Position numbers and translations under genes: made by a program. From Candidatus Fluviicola riflensis (GTDB lineage: Bacteria; Bacteroidota; Bacteroidia; Flavobacteriales_D; Crocinitomicaceae), in NCBI GenBank assembly GCA_002243285.1, contig CP022585.1, forward strand, positions 3,212,641 through 3,276,640: a stretch of DNA of 64,000 nt, in the 5' to 3' direction. A model generated the notes under the pieces. That model was not told the DNA's origin, searched no databases, and saw only the letters and a program-made list of their open reading frames with translations. Positions 1 to 9,844 of the stretch are shown piece after piece (within the stretch, counting starts at the first letter, position 1; every line of letters starts with the position of its first letter).

Positions 1-2827
1 CGATCGGGTTAAAACGTGCTGCTGTTGTAGGACGTTTTGTCAATACATCATAGTGTGCAAAGAAAGACGCCTCATCTGAAATAGGGAAAGAGAACGCGAT
101 ACGTGGCATCACATTGATTTGCGGCGTGTAATCTTCAAACGCATCTGAAGAGATTGTTTGAGTTGCAGCCGCACCAGGAGTTTTCAACCATGGTGAAATA
201 CCCGCAGCACCACGAATTGTTTTCGGATCTTCCGTAACAATACCGTTCGCATCATACCATGTATCACCTTCACGGAATCCGTTAATCTGAGTCGGATTGT
301 TTACATCATTCACATAAACGGTAGCTTCATCAGAAATAGATTCAGGAATCACAACCCAGTCGTAGGTATTAGGATCTGAACTTGCTTTAGCACGTGCTTC
401 TGAAACATTGTTTGCTGTGTACAACAAATATTTGTCTTTCAACACCGGCTGGTTTGCATCGAATACATCGACACGAACACCAACGTTGAATACGATATCG
501 TTGAAGGCAAATTTATCCATCGCATAACCGGAAATGTAAACCGGTTGGAAAGCCCCGATGAAACGTTTGTAATTTCCATTTTCATCGTACTCATTAAAGT
601 ACTTGTCAATATCGGTATTTCCACGAACTTTTTTACCGGTATGGTCATACCCCCAGTATTCAACAAAGTTATTACCTCCGTTAAATAACTCATCTGGAGC
701 GAACATATCAAAATTGTAAAGGTTCGGATCGTACTGGTCGATGTCGATGAAATCGTTTCCTGCAGGGTTTAATCCTAATTTATTACGTAAGTTATAATCG
801 AAGAATGTTTGGTTGTCTCCGTTTTTTACACCACCGTATTCTCCTGAGCCCGACGTATAGGCATAACCAGAGTTCAAACGCTCGTAGGTGATTTTCTGGA
901 AAGATCCTGAATCTGCAACTGTAAATTGTGTTGTATCCAACTCACTGATGTGGAAGTTAGTATACTGACGTGCAATTTCCCAGATACCGATAGGCCCGCT
1001 GTTTCCGGCTGTCCAACCTCTGTCCCAACGTTGTTCGTATTCGAAACCGAGTGAAATTGAGTGATCGCCGATATTTACGGAACCTGAACCAGTCACACGG
1101 AACTGATCGTTCTCTGTTTTCTGGAAATAGTTGTAAGGTGTACCAATGTTACTCCAGATACCGTAAACCGAATTCGGAACATCACCGTTTCTCAAAGCAT
1201 TACCTTGCTGAATTTGCAACAAGTTTTCGTAGTTATCAACCGGATCACCTGCGTAGATATCATAGTACTGAGCCGTAATTGCAGCAAGTGCTGAATTTGT
1301 TTCAGAAGGTGTAAAATCTACCAATACATCACGGAAACCGTTGTGCACATATTGCAATGTTTTGCTATCAAACTCATAAGACGGACGACGTGTTGTTACG
1401 AATTTACCAACGTGACCGTAGTTAAACAGATTGAATTCGTGCTTCGGATCAAACGCGTTAGTTTTCGATTTTGAGAAATCGACCATGATTGAATAAAACG
1501 CTGATTTGATTTTAGAGCTGCTTCCTTCTTCTCTATTGGAGAATCGTTGCGTAAAACGACCATACACACGCCAATCAAGAGTATTTGTTTTACCGAAGTT
1601 GGTAAAGTTCAACAATGAATTGGAGTAAGAATAAGCATTACCATAGTTATAGTTCAATGAACCACCAAACGTAAGATTAACGGATGGCCCAGTATTCACA
1701 TCAATTTTCGCCGAAGAAGAAAGCGTTGTGTTACGGGCATTCATACGCCAGTCTACCTTTTCAAAATCATCTTTACGCAGAAAGCTTGTATTGTGGAATG
1801 TTCCTGTTCCTGTAGATGTAGGGCTTAACGGGTTAGCCAGCAATGCATCACGCACGTCTTTTTTAACACGGTAACTACCTCCATTCAACGGACGGTTGTC
1901 CAATTCATCTGTAAAGTTGGCTGAAAGGAAGAATCCTAAACGCGGTTTTGTTTTTTTACCTGTTGAATCTTTCTGCATCCAAAGCGGACCCGAAATCAAT
2001 CCTTCTACCAGGTTATAACCGAATTTATCCAATCCGATTACTTTACCATCATAACCATCCGGATCGCTACCTTTAAAGTAGAACCCTGAAGTTACTGCTT
2101 CCAATGATCCGAAATATTTCGCTGACGGACCTCTTGTTGTTACAGAGATGATACCACCTGTTGCATCACCATAGTTGGCCGGGAGACCACCAGTGATTAC
2201 AGTTACCTCTTCAATTGCTGATTTAGGAAGATTGGATGAACCACGTACCTTAATACCATCAATATAGAAGTAAGTACCGTCTGAACGCGAACCACGCACA
2301 GAGATCTCACCACTACCTTCATTGGTATTTACACCACCGATGGTAGAAGCCACACCTGCTGCGGAACGAACCGGCAAACGAGCGATGTCTTCACGCGTTA
2401 CTCTACCTCCTGAAGGACCACCATCTCGTTCGATGAGCGGTACACGGTAAGCAATAACCACTACTTCTTCCATGTCCTTGATACTTTCGGGTTTTCCGAG
2501 AGTCAAATCATCCAAGAATGTAATTCTATCAGACGACACCACTACACCTGTAGTAATAGAAGGCTGATAACCTTCACCCGGATTGCTGATTTCAACATCA
2601 TACGATCCAGGTGTAATGGAGTTAATTTGGAATTTACCATCGAAATCGGTGGTTGCATTCCCTTTAACTGTTCCATTTTGTTTGATGGCGACAATACATC
2701 CGTAGAGCGCCTCCTTGCTTTCCTTGTCTACAATGGTACCACGAATAGTTCCCAATCCAGACTGGGAATAACCGTAAAACACTGTCAACAAGATACTTGC
2801 AAGCAACAAGTTGAGTTTTCGTAACAT
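1..2827 (-). CDS. TonB-dependent outer-membrane receptor (C-terminus beyond window)
   Basis: Reading the minus strand from the ATG at 2827 gives one open frame of about 942 codons to the window edge, so the stop codon and the last barrel strands are missing. The protein starts with a signal peptide (MLRKLNLLLASILLTVFYG, residues 1-19). A carboxypeptidase-regulatory-like beta-sandwich follows at roughly 25-110, then a linker ending in EEVVVIAYR and a plug domain with the typical GGVNTNEGSGEISVRGS and DGTYFYIDGIKVRG segments. The rest is rich in aromatic beta strands, as in a 22-stranded barrel. Family knowledge: such receptors import large ligands using the proton motive force, and in Bacteroidetes often carry this N-terminal extension. 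The substrate cannot be told: no SusD-like partner is visible in the window. Confidence 0.9.
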   Translation of the reverse strand, partial: MLRKLNLLLASILLTVFYGYSQSGLGTIRGTIVDKESKEALYGCIVAIKQNGTVKGNATTDFDGKFQINSITPGSYDVEISNPGEGYQPSITTGVVVSSDRITFLDDLTLGKPESIKDMEEVVVIAYRVPLIERDGGPSGGRVTREDIARLPVRSAAGVASTIGGVNTNEGSGEISVRGSRSDGTYFYIDGIKVRGSSNLPKSAIEEVTVITGGLPANYGDATGGIISVTTRGPSAKYFGSLEAVTSGFYFKGSDPDGYDGKVIGLDKFGYNLVEGLISGPLWMQKDSTGKKTKPRLGFFLSANFTDELDNRPLNGGSYRVKKDVRDALLANPLSPTSTGTGTFHNTSFLRKDDFEKVDWRMNARNTTLSSSAKIDVNTGPSVNLTFGGSLNYNYGNAYSYSNSLLNFTNFGKTNTLDWRVYGRFTQRFSNREEGSSSKIKSAFYSIMVDFSKSKTNAFDPKHEFNLFNYGHVGKFVTTRRPSYEFDSKTLQYVHNGFRDVLVDFTPSETNSALAAITAQYYDIYAGDPVDNYENLLQIQQGNALRNGDVPNSVYGIWSNIGTPYNYFQKTENDQFRVTGSGSVNIGDHSISLGFEYEQRWDRGWTAGNSGPIGIWEIARQYTNFHISELDTTQFTVADSGSFQKITYERLNSGYAYTSGSGEYGGVKNGDNQTFFDYNLRNKLGLNPAGNDFIDIDQYDPNLYNFDMFAPDELFNGGNNFVEYWGYDHTGKKVRGNTDIDKYFNEYDENGNYKRFIGAFQPVYISGYAMDKFAFNDIVFNVGVRVDVFDANQPVLKDKYLLYTANNVSEARAKASSDPNTYDWVVIPESISDEATVYVNDVNNPTQINGFREGDTWYDANGIVTEDPKTIRGAAGISPWLKTPGAAATQTISSDAFEDYTPQINVMPRIAFSFPISDEASFFAHYDVLTKRPTTAARFNPI

Positions 2828-3021
2828 AAGTACAGTTTAATTTTACACCTTTAAGTTTGTAACAAAGCCCGTAAATATAGAAAAAATCGATGTGTTAACA
2901 TTTCTTAAAAAAGAATTCACTTCGTTTTTTACTTAACTTACATTAACAAATGTATAACAATAAGATTCCCCGAAAAGCGTCACAAGTGGCTATTTTCAGC
3001 CATTTTATACAAGTCTACGTT

Positions 3022-3049
3022 TTGAATCACGTCACAATGATTATTTTCG
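3022..3049 (+). promoter_or_regulatory. Possible Bacteroidetes-type promoter
   Basis: TTG at 3022-3024 and TATTTTCG at 3042-3049 are separated by 17 bases. This fits the Bacteroidetes pattern TTG-N17-23-TAnnTTTG with one mismatch. It lies just upstream of the phosphopantetheinyl transferase, so transcription would begin at about 3054-3057, on top of the first ATG. Confidence 0.4.
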
Positions 3050-3053
3050 CGCT

Positions 3054-3701
3054 ATGTCATGTGTCCAAATTATTATGCAAAGTGACTTTTCCATTTATTT
3101 AATGGAAGTAGATGAAAATAAGGCTGATACATATTTAACCGATTTAACAGCCGAAGAAATTGTCAAATTTAATTCCATTGGCCACGAGGCAAAACGATTG
3201 GAGTTTGCCGCATCGCGCTCATTACGTACATCTATCTTCGGTTGTGAACAGATATATTACAATGAATTTGGTTCACCTTATATAAAGGAGCGTGGTTTCA
3301 TTTCTCTTTCACACACCCACGGACTCGTCGCACTGGCGCATTCAACGGTTTTTAACGTGGGGCTGGATGTGGAATCGATCCGTGAAAAAGCACAATTGCT
3401 TCATTCGAAGTTCATTCATCCTTCTGAAAGGGAATATTTCGATACCGGCAACACCTTCGATATGTCCCTGCTCTGGTCTTTTAAGGAAACATTGTTTAAA
3501 CTAGCCGACCGGAAAGGTGTTCATTTCAGCAGTGATTTGATTATTCGCAAGGAAGGTGACCGTTTTTTCGGGACGATTCATCAATATGATGTTTTGCATG
3601 AGTACGAACTAATTTACCAGTCATTTAAACAATATTTAATAACTTGCAATTCAAGTAAAGAAAAATCGCATCAAATTGACAATATTAGAGCAGATAAGTA
3701 A
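3054..3701 (+). CDS. 4'-phosphopantetheinyl transferase, Sfp family
   Basis: A 215-residue protein with the hallmarks of Sfp-type phosphopantetheinyl transferases: GLDVESIREKAQ (the Mg-binding GxDxE region) and LLWSFKETLFKL (the WxxKE motif). The segment FISLSHTHGLVALA matches the substrate-binding SxSH region. The family moves 4'-phosphopantetheine from CoA to a serine of carrier proteins. Length is normal for the family. The ATG at 3054 gives the longest form; an ATG at 3075 (MQSDFS) is equally plausible because the candidate promoter sits so close. The 3' end overlaps the next gene by 26 bp, which suggests co-transcription. It could serve the fatty-acid acyl carrier protein or a secondary-metabolite carrier; nothing in the window decides this. 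Confidence 0.88.
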   Translation: MSCVQIIMQSDFSIYLMEVDENKADTYLTDLTAEEIVKFNSIGHEAKRLEFAASRSLRTSIFGCEQIYYNEFGSPYIKERGFISLSHTHGLVALAHSTVFNVGLDVESIREKAQLLHSKFIHPSEREYFDTGNTFDMSLLWSFKETLFKLADRKGVHFSSDLIIRKEGDRFFGTIHQYDVLHEYELIYQSFKQYLITCNSSKEKSHQIDNIRADK

Positions 3702-4425
3702 ACGTACCGGTCAGATTGCCTTGCTTATTGATCCGGAAAAGAGCGTGGATAAACAGGCGTTGATCGAATTGGTGCGAAAGGCCGATTTTGCAGGGATCCA
3801 TTTTTTCTTTGTTGGCGGAAGCACGGTTCACCGGAAAGACATAGAACGCGTTGTCGCTATCATCAAGCAACACAGCTCTATTCCCGTACTGTTGTTTCCG
3901 GGTGCAAGCCACCAGCTTTCGGCCGAGGCGGATGCATTGTTGTTCCTGAATTTGATTTCGGGCCGTAATCCTGACTTTTTGATCGGCCATCATGTACAAT
4001 GTGCTGAAGAAGTTTTGGGAATGAACCTGGAGGTAATTCCAACTGCTTATATATTAATAGATGGTGGAAAACTGACTTCGGTAGCTTATGTGAGCCAAAC
4101 GACCCCGATTCCGCGGGAACAATTGTCGATTGCACGCCAAACAGCTATTGCGGGACATTTGATGGGACAACGATTGATTTATTTCGATGCCGGAAGCGGT
4201 GCCAATCAACATGTTCCGACAGCTTTGGTAAAAGAAATTAAATCCACATTGCCATCACCGGTGATTATTGGCGGCGGAATACGATCAGTTGAAGCTGTTT
4301 CGGAGATGCAACAAGCAGGAGCGAATGTGATTGTGATAGGGAATAAGATTGAAGAAGATATTGATTTCCTACTGGATCTTCGCTCATTTATTCATGATGC
4401 GTCAATCCCCAATCCCAATCCTTGA
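3676..4425 (+). CDS. Geranylgeranylglyceryl phosphate synthase-like prenyltransferase (GGGPS/PcrB family)
   Basis: A 249-residue TIM-barrel protein with family motifs in order: IALLIDPEKS (N-terminal Asp/Glu phosphate-metal site), FVGGSTVHR, VLLFPGASHQLS, YFDAGSGAN and VIIGGGIRSVEAV (C-terminal phosphate-binding loops). The family joins a prenyl diphosphate to sn-glycerol-1-phosphate, the first step of archaeal ether lipids. Bacteroidetes members of the longer group II have been described; Firmicutes PcrB is shorter. No ATG fits the frame: translation most likely starts at the TTG at 3676 inside the preceding gene. The tail overlaps the convergent thiH tail by 38 bp. No sn-glycerol-1-phosphate dehydrogenase is visible nearby, so the pathway is incomplete in this window. 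Confidence 0.85.
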   Translation: MTILEQISKRTGQIALLIDPEKSVDKQALIELVRKADFAGIHFFFVGGSTVHRKDIERVVAIIKQHSSIPVLLFPGASHQLSAEADALLFLNLISGRNPDFLIGHHVQCAEEVLGMNLEVIPTAYILIDGGKLTSVAYVSQTTPIPREQLSIARQTAIAGHLMGQRLIYFDAGSGANQHVPTALVKEIKSTLPSPVIIGGGIRSVEAVSEMQQAGANVIVIGNKIEEDIDFLLDLRSFIHDASIPNPNP

Positions 4426-5518
4426 AAACAGGTTCGTAACCTTTGGCTTTAATAACTTCCGTAAAATCTTCCGTTGAACGCGTATCATCGATTTCAAATT
4501 GTTCCAAACTTACGTTGGGCGAAGCATAACCACCCGGGTCTGTTTTTGATTCGGCTGAAATAGAGGTGATTCCCAATTGAATTACGTGATCGCGGAATAT
4601 TGCCGATTCACGAGTTGACATCGATAATTCTACTTCCTGGTTGAACAAACGATAAGCACAAATCAGCTGCACCAGATCTCTGTCAGACATCACCGATTTC
4701 AATTCCACTCCACCCGCACAAGGACGCAAGCGTGGAAACGAAACGGCATATTTTGTTTTCCAATACGTTTTTTCAAGATAGTCTAAATGTGCGGCACAGA
4801 AAAAAGTATCAGTTCGCCAGTCTTCCAGTCCAAATAACACCCCCAAACCTATTTTATGAACTCCGGCTCTTCCAAGTCTGTCGGGTGTATCAAGGCGGTA
4901 ATCGAAATTCGATTTTTTTCCTTTCGGATGATGCAATTTGTAATCAGCTTTGTGGTACGTTTCCTGGTAAACCAATACGGCGTAAAGGCCGTCATCCACC
5001 AGTGTTTTGTATTCCGCTTCATCCAGCGGCTGCACTTCCATTGAAATTTGTGAAAAATAAGGTTTTAACAAACCAATCGCATTTCTGAAATAAGGCACCC
5101 CGACTGTTTTGTTTGCTTCTCCGGTCACGAGCAGCAGATGATCGTACCCCTTTTCTTTTACAATACGCGCTTCTGCATGAATCTCGGCATCGGTCAGGGT
5201 TTTGCGCGCAATATCAACATCAAGACTGAATCCACAGTAGGTGCAAATGTTCTGGCATTCATTCGACAAATAAAGCGGGATGTACATATTGATCACTTTC
5301 CCGAATCTGCGCAACGTCAATTCATGGCTTTTTTGGGCCATTTCTTCCAAAAAAGGAGCTGCGGACGGCGAAATCAGTGCTTTAAAATCTTCCAGTGTTC
5401 TTACCTCATTTGTCAATGCACGCCTTACATCAGCTTCAGTTTTTCCGTAGATCGATTGTTTGGTCGTTTCCCAATCAATCTGGTGAAAGACATCCAGAAA
5501 AGAACGATCAGATTTCAT
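4388..5518 (-). CDS. thiH: 2-iminoacetate synthase ThiH (tyrosine lyase)
   Basis: Radical-SAM enzyme of 376 residues, normal length for ThiH. The CX3CX2C cluster motif is Cys88, Cys92 and Cys95 ([11 protein letters not shown]). The downstream parts [25 protein letters not shown] and RLRPCAGG match the family. ThiH cleaves tyrosine to dehydroglycine and p-cresol and supplies the glycine imine for ThiG when making the thiazole ring, an anaerobic-type alternative to ThiO. It is last in the thiE-thiG-thiH group; its start overlaps the thiG stop by 11 bp. The stop codon lies inside the convergent GGGPS gene. Confidence 0.96.
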   Translation of the reverse strand: MKSDRSFLDVFHQIDWETTKQSIYGKTEADVRRALTNEVRTLEDFKALISPSAAPFLEEMAQKSHELTLRRFGKVINMYIPLYLSNECQNICTYCGFSLDVDIARKTLTDAEIHAEARIVKEKGYDHLLLVTGEANKTVGVPYFRNAIGLLKPYFSQISMEVQPLDEAEYKTLVDDGLYAVLVYQETYHKADYKLHHPKGKKSNFDYRLDTPDRLGRAGVHKIGLGVLFGLEDWRTDTFFCAAHLDYLEKTYWKTKYAVSFPRLRPCAGGVELKSVMSDRDLVQLICAYRLFNQEVELSMSTRESAIFRDHVIQLGITSISAESKTDPGGYASPNVSLEQFEIDDTRSTEDFTEVIKAKGYEPVFKDWDWGLTHHE

Positions 5519-6275
5519 TTAAAAAGCCTGTTAACGGGCTACTTGCAATAGCCGCTGTTTGTGGAGTTGCAAGTGTCGATTCGTAAGCCAGACGGCCCGC
5601 CTCGACCGCCATCTTAAATGCACGGGCCATCCCGACGGGGTCTCCCGAAACCGCGATGGCTGTATTTACCAATACGGCATCAGCTCCCATTTCCATGGCT
5701 TCGGCAGCATGAGAAGGTGCGCCGATTCCCGCATCAACGATAACAGGAACAGAAGATTGCTCGATAATCATGCGCAGAAAAGCCTTAGTTTGTAATCCCT
5801 GGTTGGAACCAATGGCCGCACCCAAAGGCATAACGGCAGCTACACCTACATCTTCCAGGCGCTTACACAAAACCGGATCCGCATGTATATAAGGAAGAAC
5901 AATGAATCCTTCTTTTACCAATTCCTCTGCGGCAAGTAATGTTTCGATCGGATCGGGCATCAGGTATTTCGGATCGGGGTGAATTTCGAGCTTTAACCAA
6001 TTGGTTTGAAATGCCTCGCGCGACAATTGAGCTGCAAAGACCGCTTCTTTTGCCGTTCTTGCGCCGGAAGTATTGGGCAACAGGTGTTGATGCGGATGTT
6101 GTACCCGCTTCAGAATATCGTCTTCCAGCGTATGTTTTACACGTTTTAGGGCAACGGTGATCAATTCCGAACCGCTGGCCAAAAGTGCCTGTTCCATTAA
6201 ATCATTTGCACTGAATTTACCGGTTCCGGTAAATAAACGCGATGTAAAAATCTTATCCCCTAACTGCAAGCTCAT
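5508..6275 (-). CDS. thiG: Thiazole synthase ThiG
   Basis: A 255-residue TIM-barrel protein if started at the ATG at 6275 ([10 protein letters not shown]), the normal ThiG length; an upstream non-ATG start at 6296 is unlikely. Diagnostic segments are [50 protein letters not shown] and [20 protein letters not shown]. ThiG forms a Schiff base with deoxyxylulose 5-phosphate and builds the thiazole phosphate from ThiS-thiocarboxylate and dehydroglycine. The start overlaps thiE by 23 bp and the end overlaps thiH, so the three are translationally coupled and probably all under the TPP riboswitch upstream of thiE. Confidence 0.96.
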   Translation of the reverse strand: MSLQLGDKIFTSRLFTGTGKFSANDLMEQALLASGSELITVALKRVKHTLEDDILKRVQHPHQHLLPNTSGARTAKEAVFAAQLSREAFQTNWLKLEIHPDPKYLMPDPIETLLAAEELVKEGFIVLPYIHADPVLCKRLEDVGVAAVMPLGAAIGSNQGLQTKAFLRMIIEQSSVPVIVDAGIGAPSHAAEAMEMGADAVLVNTAIAVSGDPVGMARAFKMAVEAGRLAYESTLATPQTAAIASSPLTGFLNEI

Positions 6276-6933
6276 ACGCTTCTGTTTTATCAACAAATGC
6301 CCGGATTACTTCCGGACTGTGTTTTTCATTAAAAAAAGCCCCGGAAACAGCAATACCATAAACTCCGGTTTCTAAAATATCATTCACATCGGAAGCCAGA
6401 ATTCCGCCGATGGCATACACCGGAACGGTCTTGTTTTCAGTTCTGAGGAAATCGATCATTGTTTGATATCCTTCCAGTCCCAATACCGGTTTCAGTGTTG
6501 ATTTGGTGGTTGTTGACCGAAAAGGCCCAACCCCGAAATAACTCATACAAACTCCGTTAAACCGTTCCATTTCAGTGATGGAATTGGCTGTTCCGCCCAG
6601 AATTTTGTCCGTTTGTAACTGTTCAAATGCGCTGTCCGGCAACATGTCTTCCTGGCCAACGTGCAATCCATCGGCATTACTGAACCGGGCCACTTCTGCT
6701 TCATCGTTGATCGTCAGGAGCATCCCCAGCGCTTCGGTTACAGCGCGCATTTTATCGGCAATCTCGTGAAAAGAAGCCAGAAAGTGTTTTTGAGGAAACT
6801 GTTGAATAAAGTCGTCCTCCTTGATGCGCAGCTGAATCCAGTTCACCCCATTTTCGTGCAGGCGATGAACCCACGAGAGTTCGTCAAAATTTTCGTGAGG
6901 ATGTGTAATATACTGGATTCGCGGTAATTTCAT
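6253..6933 (-). CDS. thiE: Thiamine-phosphate synthase ThiE
   Basis: A 226-residue TIM barrel that couples HMP diphosphate and thiazole phosphate to thiamine phosphate. Motifs seen are [10 protein letters not shown] (Q-x-R-x-K substrate site), [31 protein letters not shown] (diphosphate-binding loop) and VYAIGGI. The ATG at 6933 (MKLPRIQ) is preferred to the TTG at 6948. This looks like the true synthase: the paralogue at 14427 has lost the first glutamine of the signature. It is the first gene after the TPP riboswitch. Confidence 0.94.
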   Translation of the reverse strand: MKLPRIQYITHPHENFDELSWVHRLHENGVNWIQLRIKEDDFIQQFPQKHFLASFHEIADKMRAVTEALGMLLTINDEAEVARFSNADGLHVGQEDMLPDSAFEQLQTDKILGGTANSITEMERFNGVCMSYFGVGPFRSTTTKSTLKPVLGLEGYQTMIDFLRTENKTVPVYAIGGILASDVNDILETGVYGIAVSGAFFNEKHSPEVIRAFVDKTEAYELAVRG

Positions 6934-6981
6934 GTGCGTCACTATCAATTACACTTTCAGGAGGAACCACTAAGATTCGAC

Positions 6982-7069
6982 ACTTTTTCCCTTCGTCAGT
7001 ATTATCTGTATCAGGTTATGAGGGTTTTTCTCAGCCTTTGTTTCTACAACAACAGCACCCCTAAAAGTT
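6982..7069 (-). promoter_or_regulatory. TPP riboswitch (THI element) controlling thiE-thiG-thiH
   Basis: On the minus strand the conserved TPP aptamer appears in order: TTTTAGGGGTGCT, then GCTGAGA, then ACCCTCATAACCTGATACAG, then GATAATACTGACGAAGGGA. Stem P1 can form between ACTTTT near 7068 and AAAAGT at 6982-6987. The element ends about 50 bases before the thiE ATG. It should repress the operon when thiamine diphosphate is plentiful. No clear intrinsic terminator follows it, so the mode of control is not evident. Confidence 0.96.
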
Positions 7070-7073
7070 TCAA

Positions 7074-7104
7074 CAAAGGTACACAACATGGTTTTATCGG
7101 ACAA
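7074..7104 (-). promoter_or_regulatory. Promoter of the thiE-thiG-thiH transcript
   Basis: On the minus strand TTG (7104-7102) and TACCTTTG (7081-7074) are spaced by 20 bases, an exact match to the Bacteroidetes TTG / TAnnTTTG pattern. The riboswitch aptamer begins about 5 bases downstream, where the transcript start is expected. Confidence 0.7.
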
Positions 7105-7462
7105 TGAAAAAAGCGTTAATTTATTCCCAAGCGAAACATAGCAACAGAAATCAGGTTATCTAATGCACAGTATGAACTTTTAATCTCTCTGCATGCTATC
7201 AGCTTCATTACAAAGCTAAAGAAATGGTGAAGAACCGTTTACTACCCCACAGATACGCTTTAATCAACAAGGTGTAGTGAATTTGGGCTTGTCTATTTTT
7301 GTATGTATATTTACCCTGTGCTACGAGTGTGTTAAAAAAGATTAAAATCAACTTTCAAGATTCTATTATCTGATTGTCAATGTTTTAAATCATGTAACAA
7401 AGCCTCCTTTTTTCCCACATGTAGTAGCCGATGAATGATTTGTGTTGAATGGAATAATCCTT

Positions 7463-7490
7463 TTGACGCTATTTTGAACAGGTATTATTG
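7463..7490 (+). promoter_or_regulatory. Possible promoter of first M43 protease gene
   Basis: TTG at 7463-7465 and TATTATTG at 7483-7490 with a 17-base spacer, one mismatch from TAnnTTTG, 23 bases before the ATG. Confidence 0.4.
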
Positions 7491-7513
7491 TTGAATAAAT
7501 TAAATTTCTAAAC

Positions 7514-9658
7514 ATGCGCAAACAAATACTATTAGGAGTTTTAGCAGCAGTTGGGTTAATGACCACGTTGCAGGTTAATGCTCAGGTAAGTGATTTCAAG
7601 TGCGGCCTCCAAAACCAATTAAAAAAATTGTACGCTGAGGATCCGCAAATGGAATTGGATTACCGTCACCTGGTAAATCAATACAAAGAAACAAGATTAG
7701 TGAATGGAGTTACACGTCAGGTTTACGTTATTCCGATTGTGTTCCATATCTTACATGAGTATGGATCTGAAAACATTTCCGATGCTCAGATTTATGACCA
7801 AATGGAAATCCTGAATGAAGATTATAGCCGTACAAATGCTGATACAAGTCAGGTTGTTGCAGCATTTGACACATTGATTGGTAACGCAATGATCGAGTTT
7901 CGTTTGGCAACAATCGATCCTTATGGAAATTGCACCAACGGAATTGAGCACATTTACACGCATCAATCGAATGCAGGTGATGACTTTTCAAAACTGAACC
8001 AGTGGAATCGTGCAAATTACCTGAATATTTGGGCTGTAAACTCCATCGGCGAGGCTGGAGTTGCAGGTTATGCTTATTATCCGACTGCTACCACTGGTGG
8101 TTCGTTCTTTAGAGACGGTATTATCATCCTGAACGATTATGTTGGAAGTATCGGATCAAGTGATCCTTACTCCTCACGTGCATTGACACATGAGATCGGT
8201 CACTACCTTGGTTTGTCACATACATGGGGAAGCACCAACGATCCTACAATCGCTTGTGGGGATGATGATGTAGATGACACACCACTTACAAAAGGTCACA
8301 ACAGTTGTACAGCTTTTGATTTGGCGGATTCAACTTGTGTTCCGGGAATCATTGAAAACACGCAAAACTTCATGGAGTACAGCTACTGTTCTCACATGTT
8401 TACAGAAGATCAGGTTGATTTCATGCACAATGTATTGGCGCAAGAAACTGGTGGACGAAGCAATCTTTATAAAATAGAAACACTTGAAGCTACCGGAACA
8501 ACTGACGAAGATGTATTGGCCCCGCCAACATGTATTCCTGTTGCAGATTTCTCTGCTGACAAACGCATGACTTGTGTTGGTGACGTGGTTAACTTCACAG
8601 ATGCTTCATGGAGAGCAGGTGTCACCTCTTACGAATGGTCTTTCCCTGGTGGAACACCATCTACTTCAACAGCAGCGAACCCGGCGGTTGTTTACAATCA
8701 GGATGGTTACTACTCAGTAACATTGACAGTAACCAACGCTGCTGGTTCGGATACAAAAACATTTACTAACATGATGTACATTAGTGCTGCATGGCCTGAA
8801 TTCGTAGGTCCTTACTCGGAAACTTTCGAAGGTGCTTCTGCAGGATGGTGGCATACACAAAATCCTGAAGAAAACTGGGCACGTTTCATGTTGATCCCGG
8901 GAGTTGGTAAAGGCCAGACAAAAGGATTTAAATTGAATAACTATAAAGATGTAAGTGCTGCTGATGCATACACAAACGACTGGTTCTACTATGACCGTTT
9001 GGGTAACTCGAAAGATTACCTGATTTCTCCTTCTTTTGATTTATCAAACACATCTAACGTAAGTGTTTCTTTTGATTATGCTTACGGTACAAAAGCAACA
9101 GCTTTGGCTGATATTACAGAAGAAGTGAAAGTTTATACCTCAAGAGATTGCGGTGAAACATGGCAAATTCGTTCAAGTGCAACACTTTCTGCAGAAGAAT
9201 TGATTACAGTTGGTTATGTTGGCAGCACCGATTTCACTCCTACAGAAGAAGTGCATTGGAAAACACAAACGTTTACTTACACTACAACGGCTCAGGATAC
9301 GAAACTGCGTTTCCGTTTCGAGTTCATTGCTTCAGATAAATCAAGCAATTTCTACTTCGATAACTTCAATATCTCAGGTACTTTGGGTATCGAAGAAAAC
9401 GGAGAAAGCATTGGCGTGTCGATTGCACCAAACCCTGTTGCTGCAGGTTCAGAAGTAGCTGTGGAAATCAACGGGACTTCAGAAGACATGGAATTGCAGG
9501 TTGTTGATGTAAACGGCGCGTTGATCTCAATCACAAAGGTGCCTGCTTCAAACGGTACACAAACTGTGATGATCCCGATGAATGTTGCAAAAGGATGTTA
9601 CTTCCTGAATGCTATTAAAGGAAACGTGAAATCCACAAATCGTGTGATTGTTTTCTAA
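7514..9658 (+). CDS. Secreted M43 (pappalysin/cytophagalysin-type) metalloprotease, T9SS-exported
   Basis: A 714-residue secreted protein: signal peptide 1-23 (ends LQVNA|Q), then an M43 metalloprotease domain with the zinc motif HEIGHYLGLSH at 226-236 and the Met-turn region NFMEYSYC. Around 345-425 lies a PKD domain (VADFSAD, YEWSFPGGTPS). A jelly-roll module of the choice-of-anchor/cleaved-adhesin type follows (WWHTQNPEENWARF, KDYLISPSFDLS, LRFRFEFIASDKSSNFYFDN). The end, from SIAPNPVAAGSE to TNRVIVF, is a T9SS type A sorting domain that directs transport across the outer membrane and surface attachment or release. It is a tandem paralogue of the next gene. The target protein is unknown. 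An intrinsic terminator follows. Confidence 0.93.
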   Translation: MRKQILLGVLAAVGLMTTLQVNAQVSDFKCGLQNQLKKLYAEDPQMELDYRHLVNQYKETRLVNGVTRQVYVIPIVFHILHEYGSENISDAQIYDQMEILNEDYSRTNADTSQVVAAFDTLIGNAMIEFRLATIDPYGNCTNGIEHIYTHQSNAGDDFSKLNQWNRANYLNIWAVNSIGEAGVAGYAYYPTATTGGSFFRDGIIILNDYVGSIGSSDPYSSRALTHEIGHYLGLSHTWGSTNDPTIACGDDDVDDTPLTKGHNSCTAFDLADSTCVPGIIENTQNFMEYSYCSHMFTEDQVDFMHNVLAQETGGRSNLYKIETLEATGTTDEDVLAPPTCIPVADFSADKRMTCVGDVVNFTDASWRAGVTSYEWSFPGGTPSTSTAANPAVVYNQDGYYSVTLTVTNAAGSDTKTFTNMMYISAAWPEFVGPYSETFEGASAGWWHTQNPEENWARFMLIPGVGKGQTKGFKLNNYKDVSAADAYTNDWFYYDRLGNSKDYLISPSFDLSNTSNVSVSFDYAYGTKATALADITEEVKVYTSRDCGETWQIRSSATLSAEELITVGYVGSTDFTPTEEVHWKTQTFTYTTTAQDTKLRFRFEFIASDKSSNFYFDNFNISGTLGIEENGESIGVSIAPNPVAAGSEVAVEINGTSEDMELQVVDVNGALISITKVPASNGTQTVMIPMNVAKGCYFLNAIKGNVKSTNRVIVF

Positions 9659-9683
9659 GCATTCTATCTTAGAATATTTGAGA

Positions 9684-9714
9684 CGCCTCTTGCATTGCAA
9701 GGGGCGTTTTTTTT
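9684..9714 (+). terminator. Intrinsic terminator after first M43 protease
   Basis: Ten-bp stem CGCCTCTTGC / GCAAGGGGCG (one G-T pair) with a three-base loop, followed by eight T. Confidence 0.9.
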
Positions 9715-9844
9715 GTACCCTGAAACCACTTTTTCATTCGATAAAACAATGTCAATTTAGACAACTCCCTTTTCGTAAACTAAATGGGTGCTGCATCTTA
9801 CTCAACGCGTGCGTATTAACGGTAGTAAAGGCCTACTTTTCTGG

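Larger units (their letters stand above)
7070..7513. other. Intergenic region between thi operon and protease genes
   Basis: About 440 bases without a convincing gene on either strand. It holds the thi promoter (minus strand) at its left end and a possible promoter for the first protease (TTG 7463-7465, TATTATTG 7483-7490) at its right end. TATTTTTG at 7294-7301 matches the -7 element but lacks a -33 partner. Nothing else was recognised. Confidence 0.6.

Noticed and set aside
4732..5551. Several plus-strand open frames across thiH
   Set aside because: They are shadows of the ThiH frame, which carries the CX3CX2C motif and family sequence throughout.
7294..7301. TATTTTTG as a promoter
   Set aside because: It matches the -7 element but has no TTG at 17-23 bases upstream, and it is over 200 bases from the next gene.
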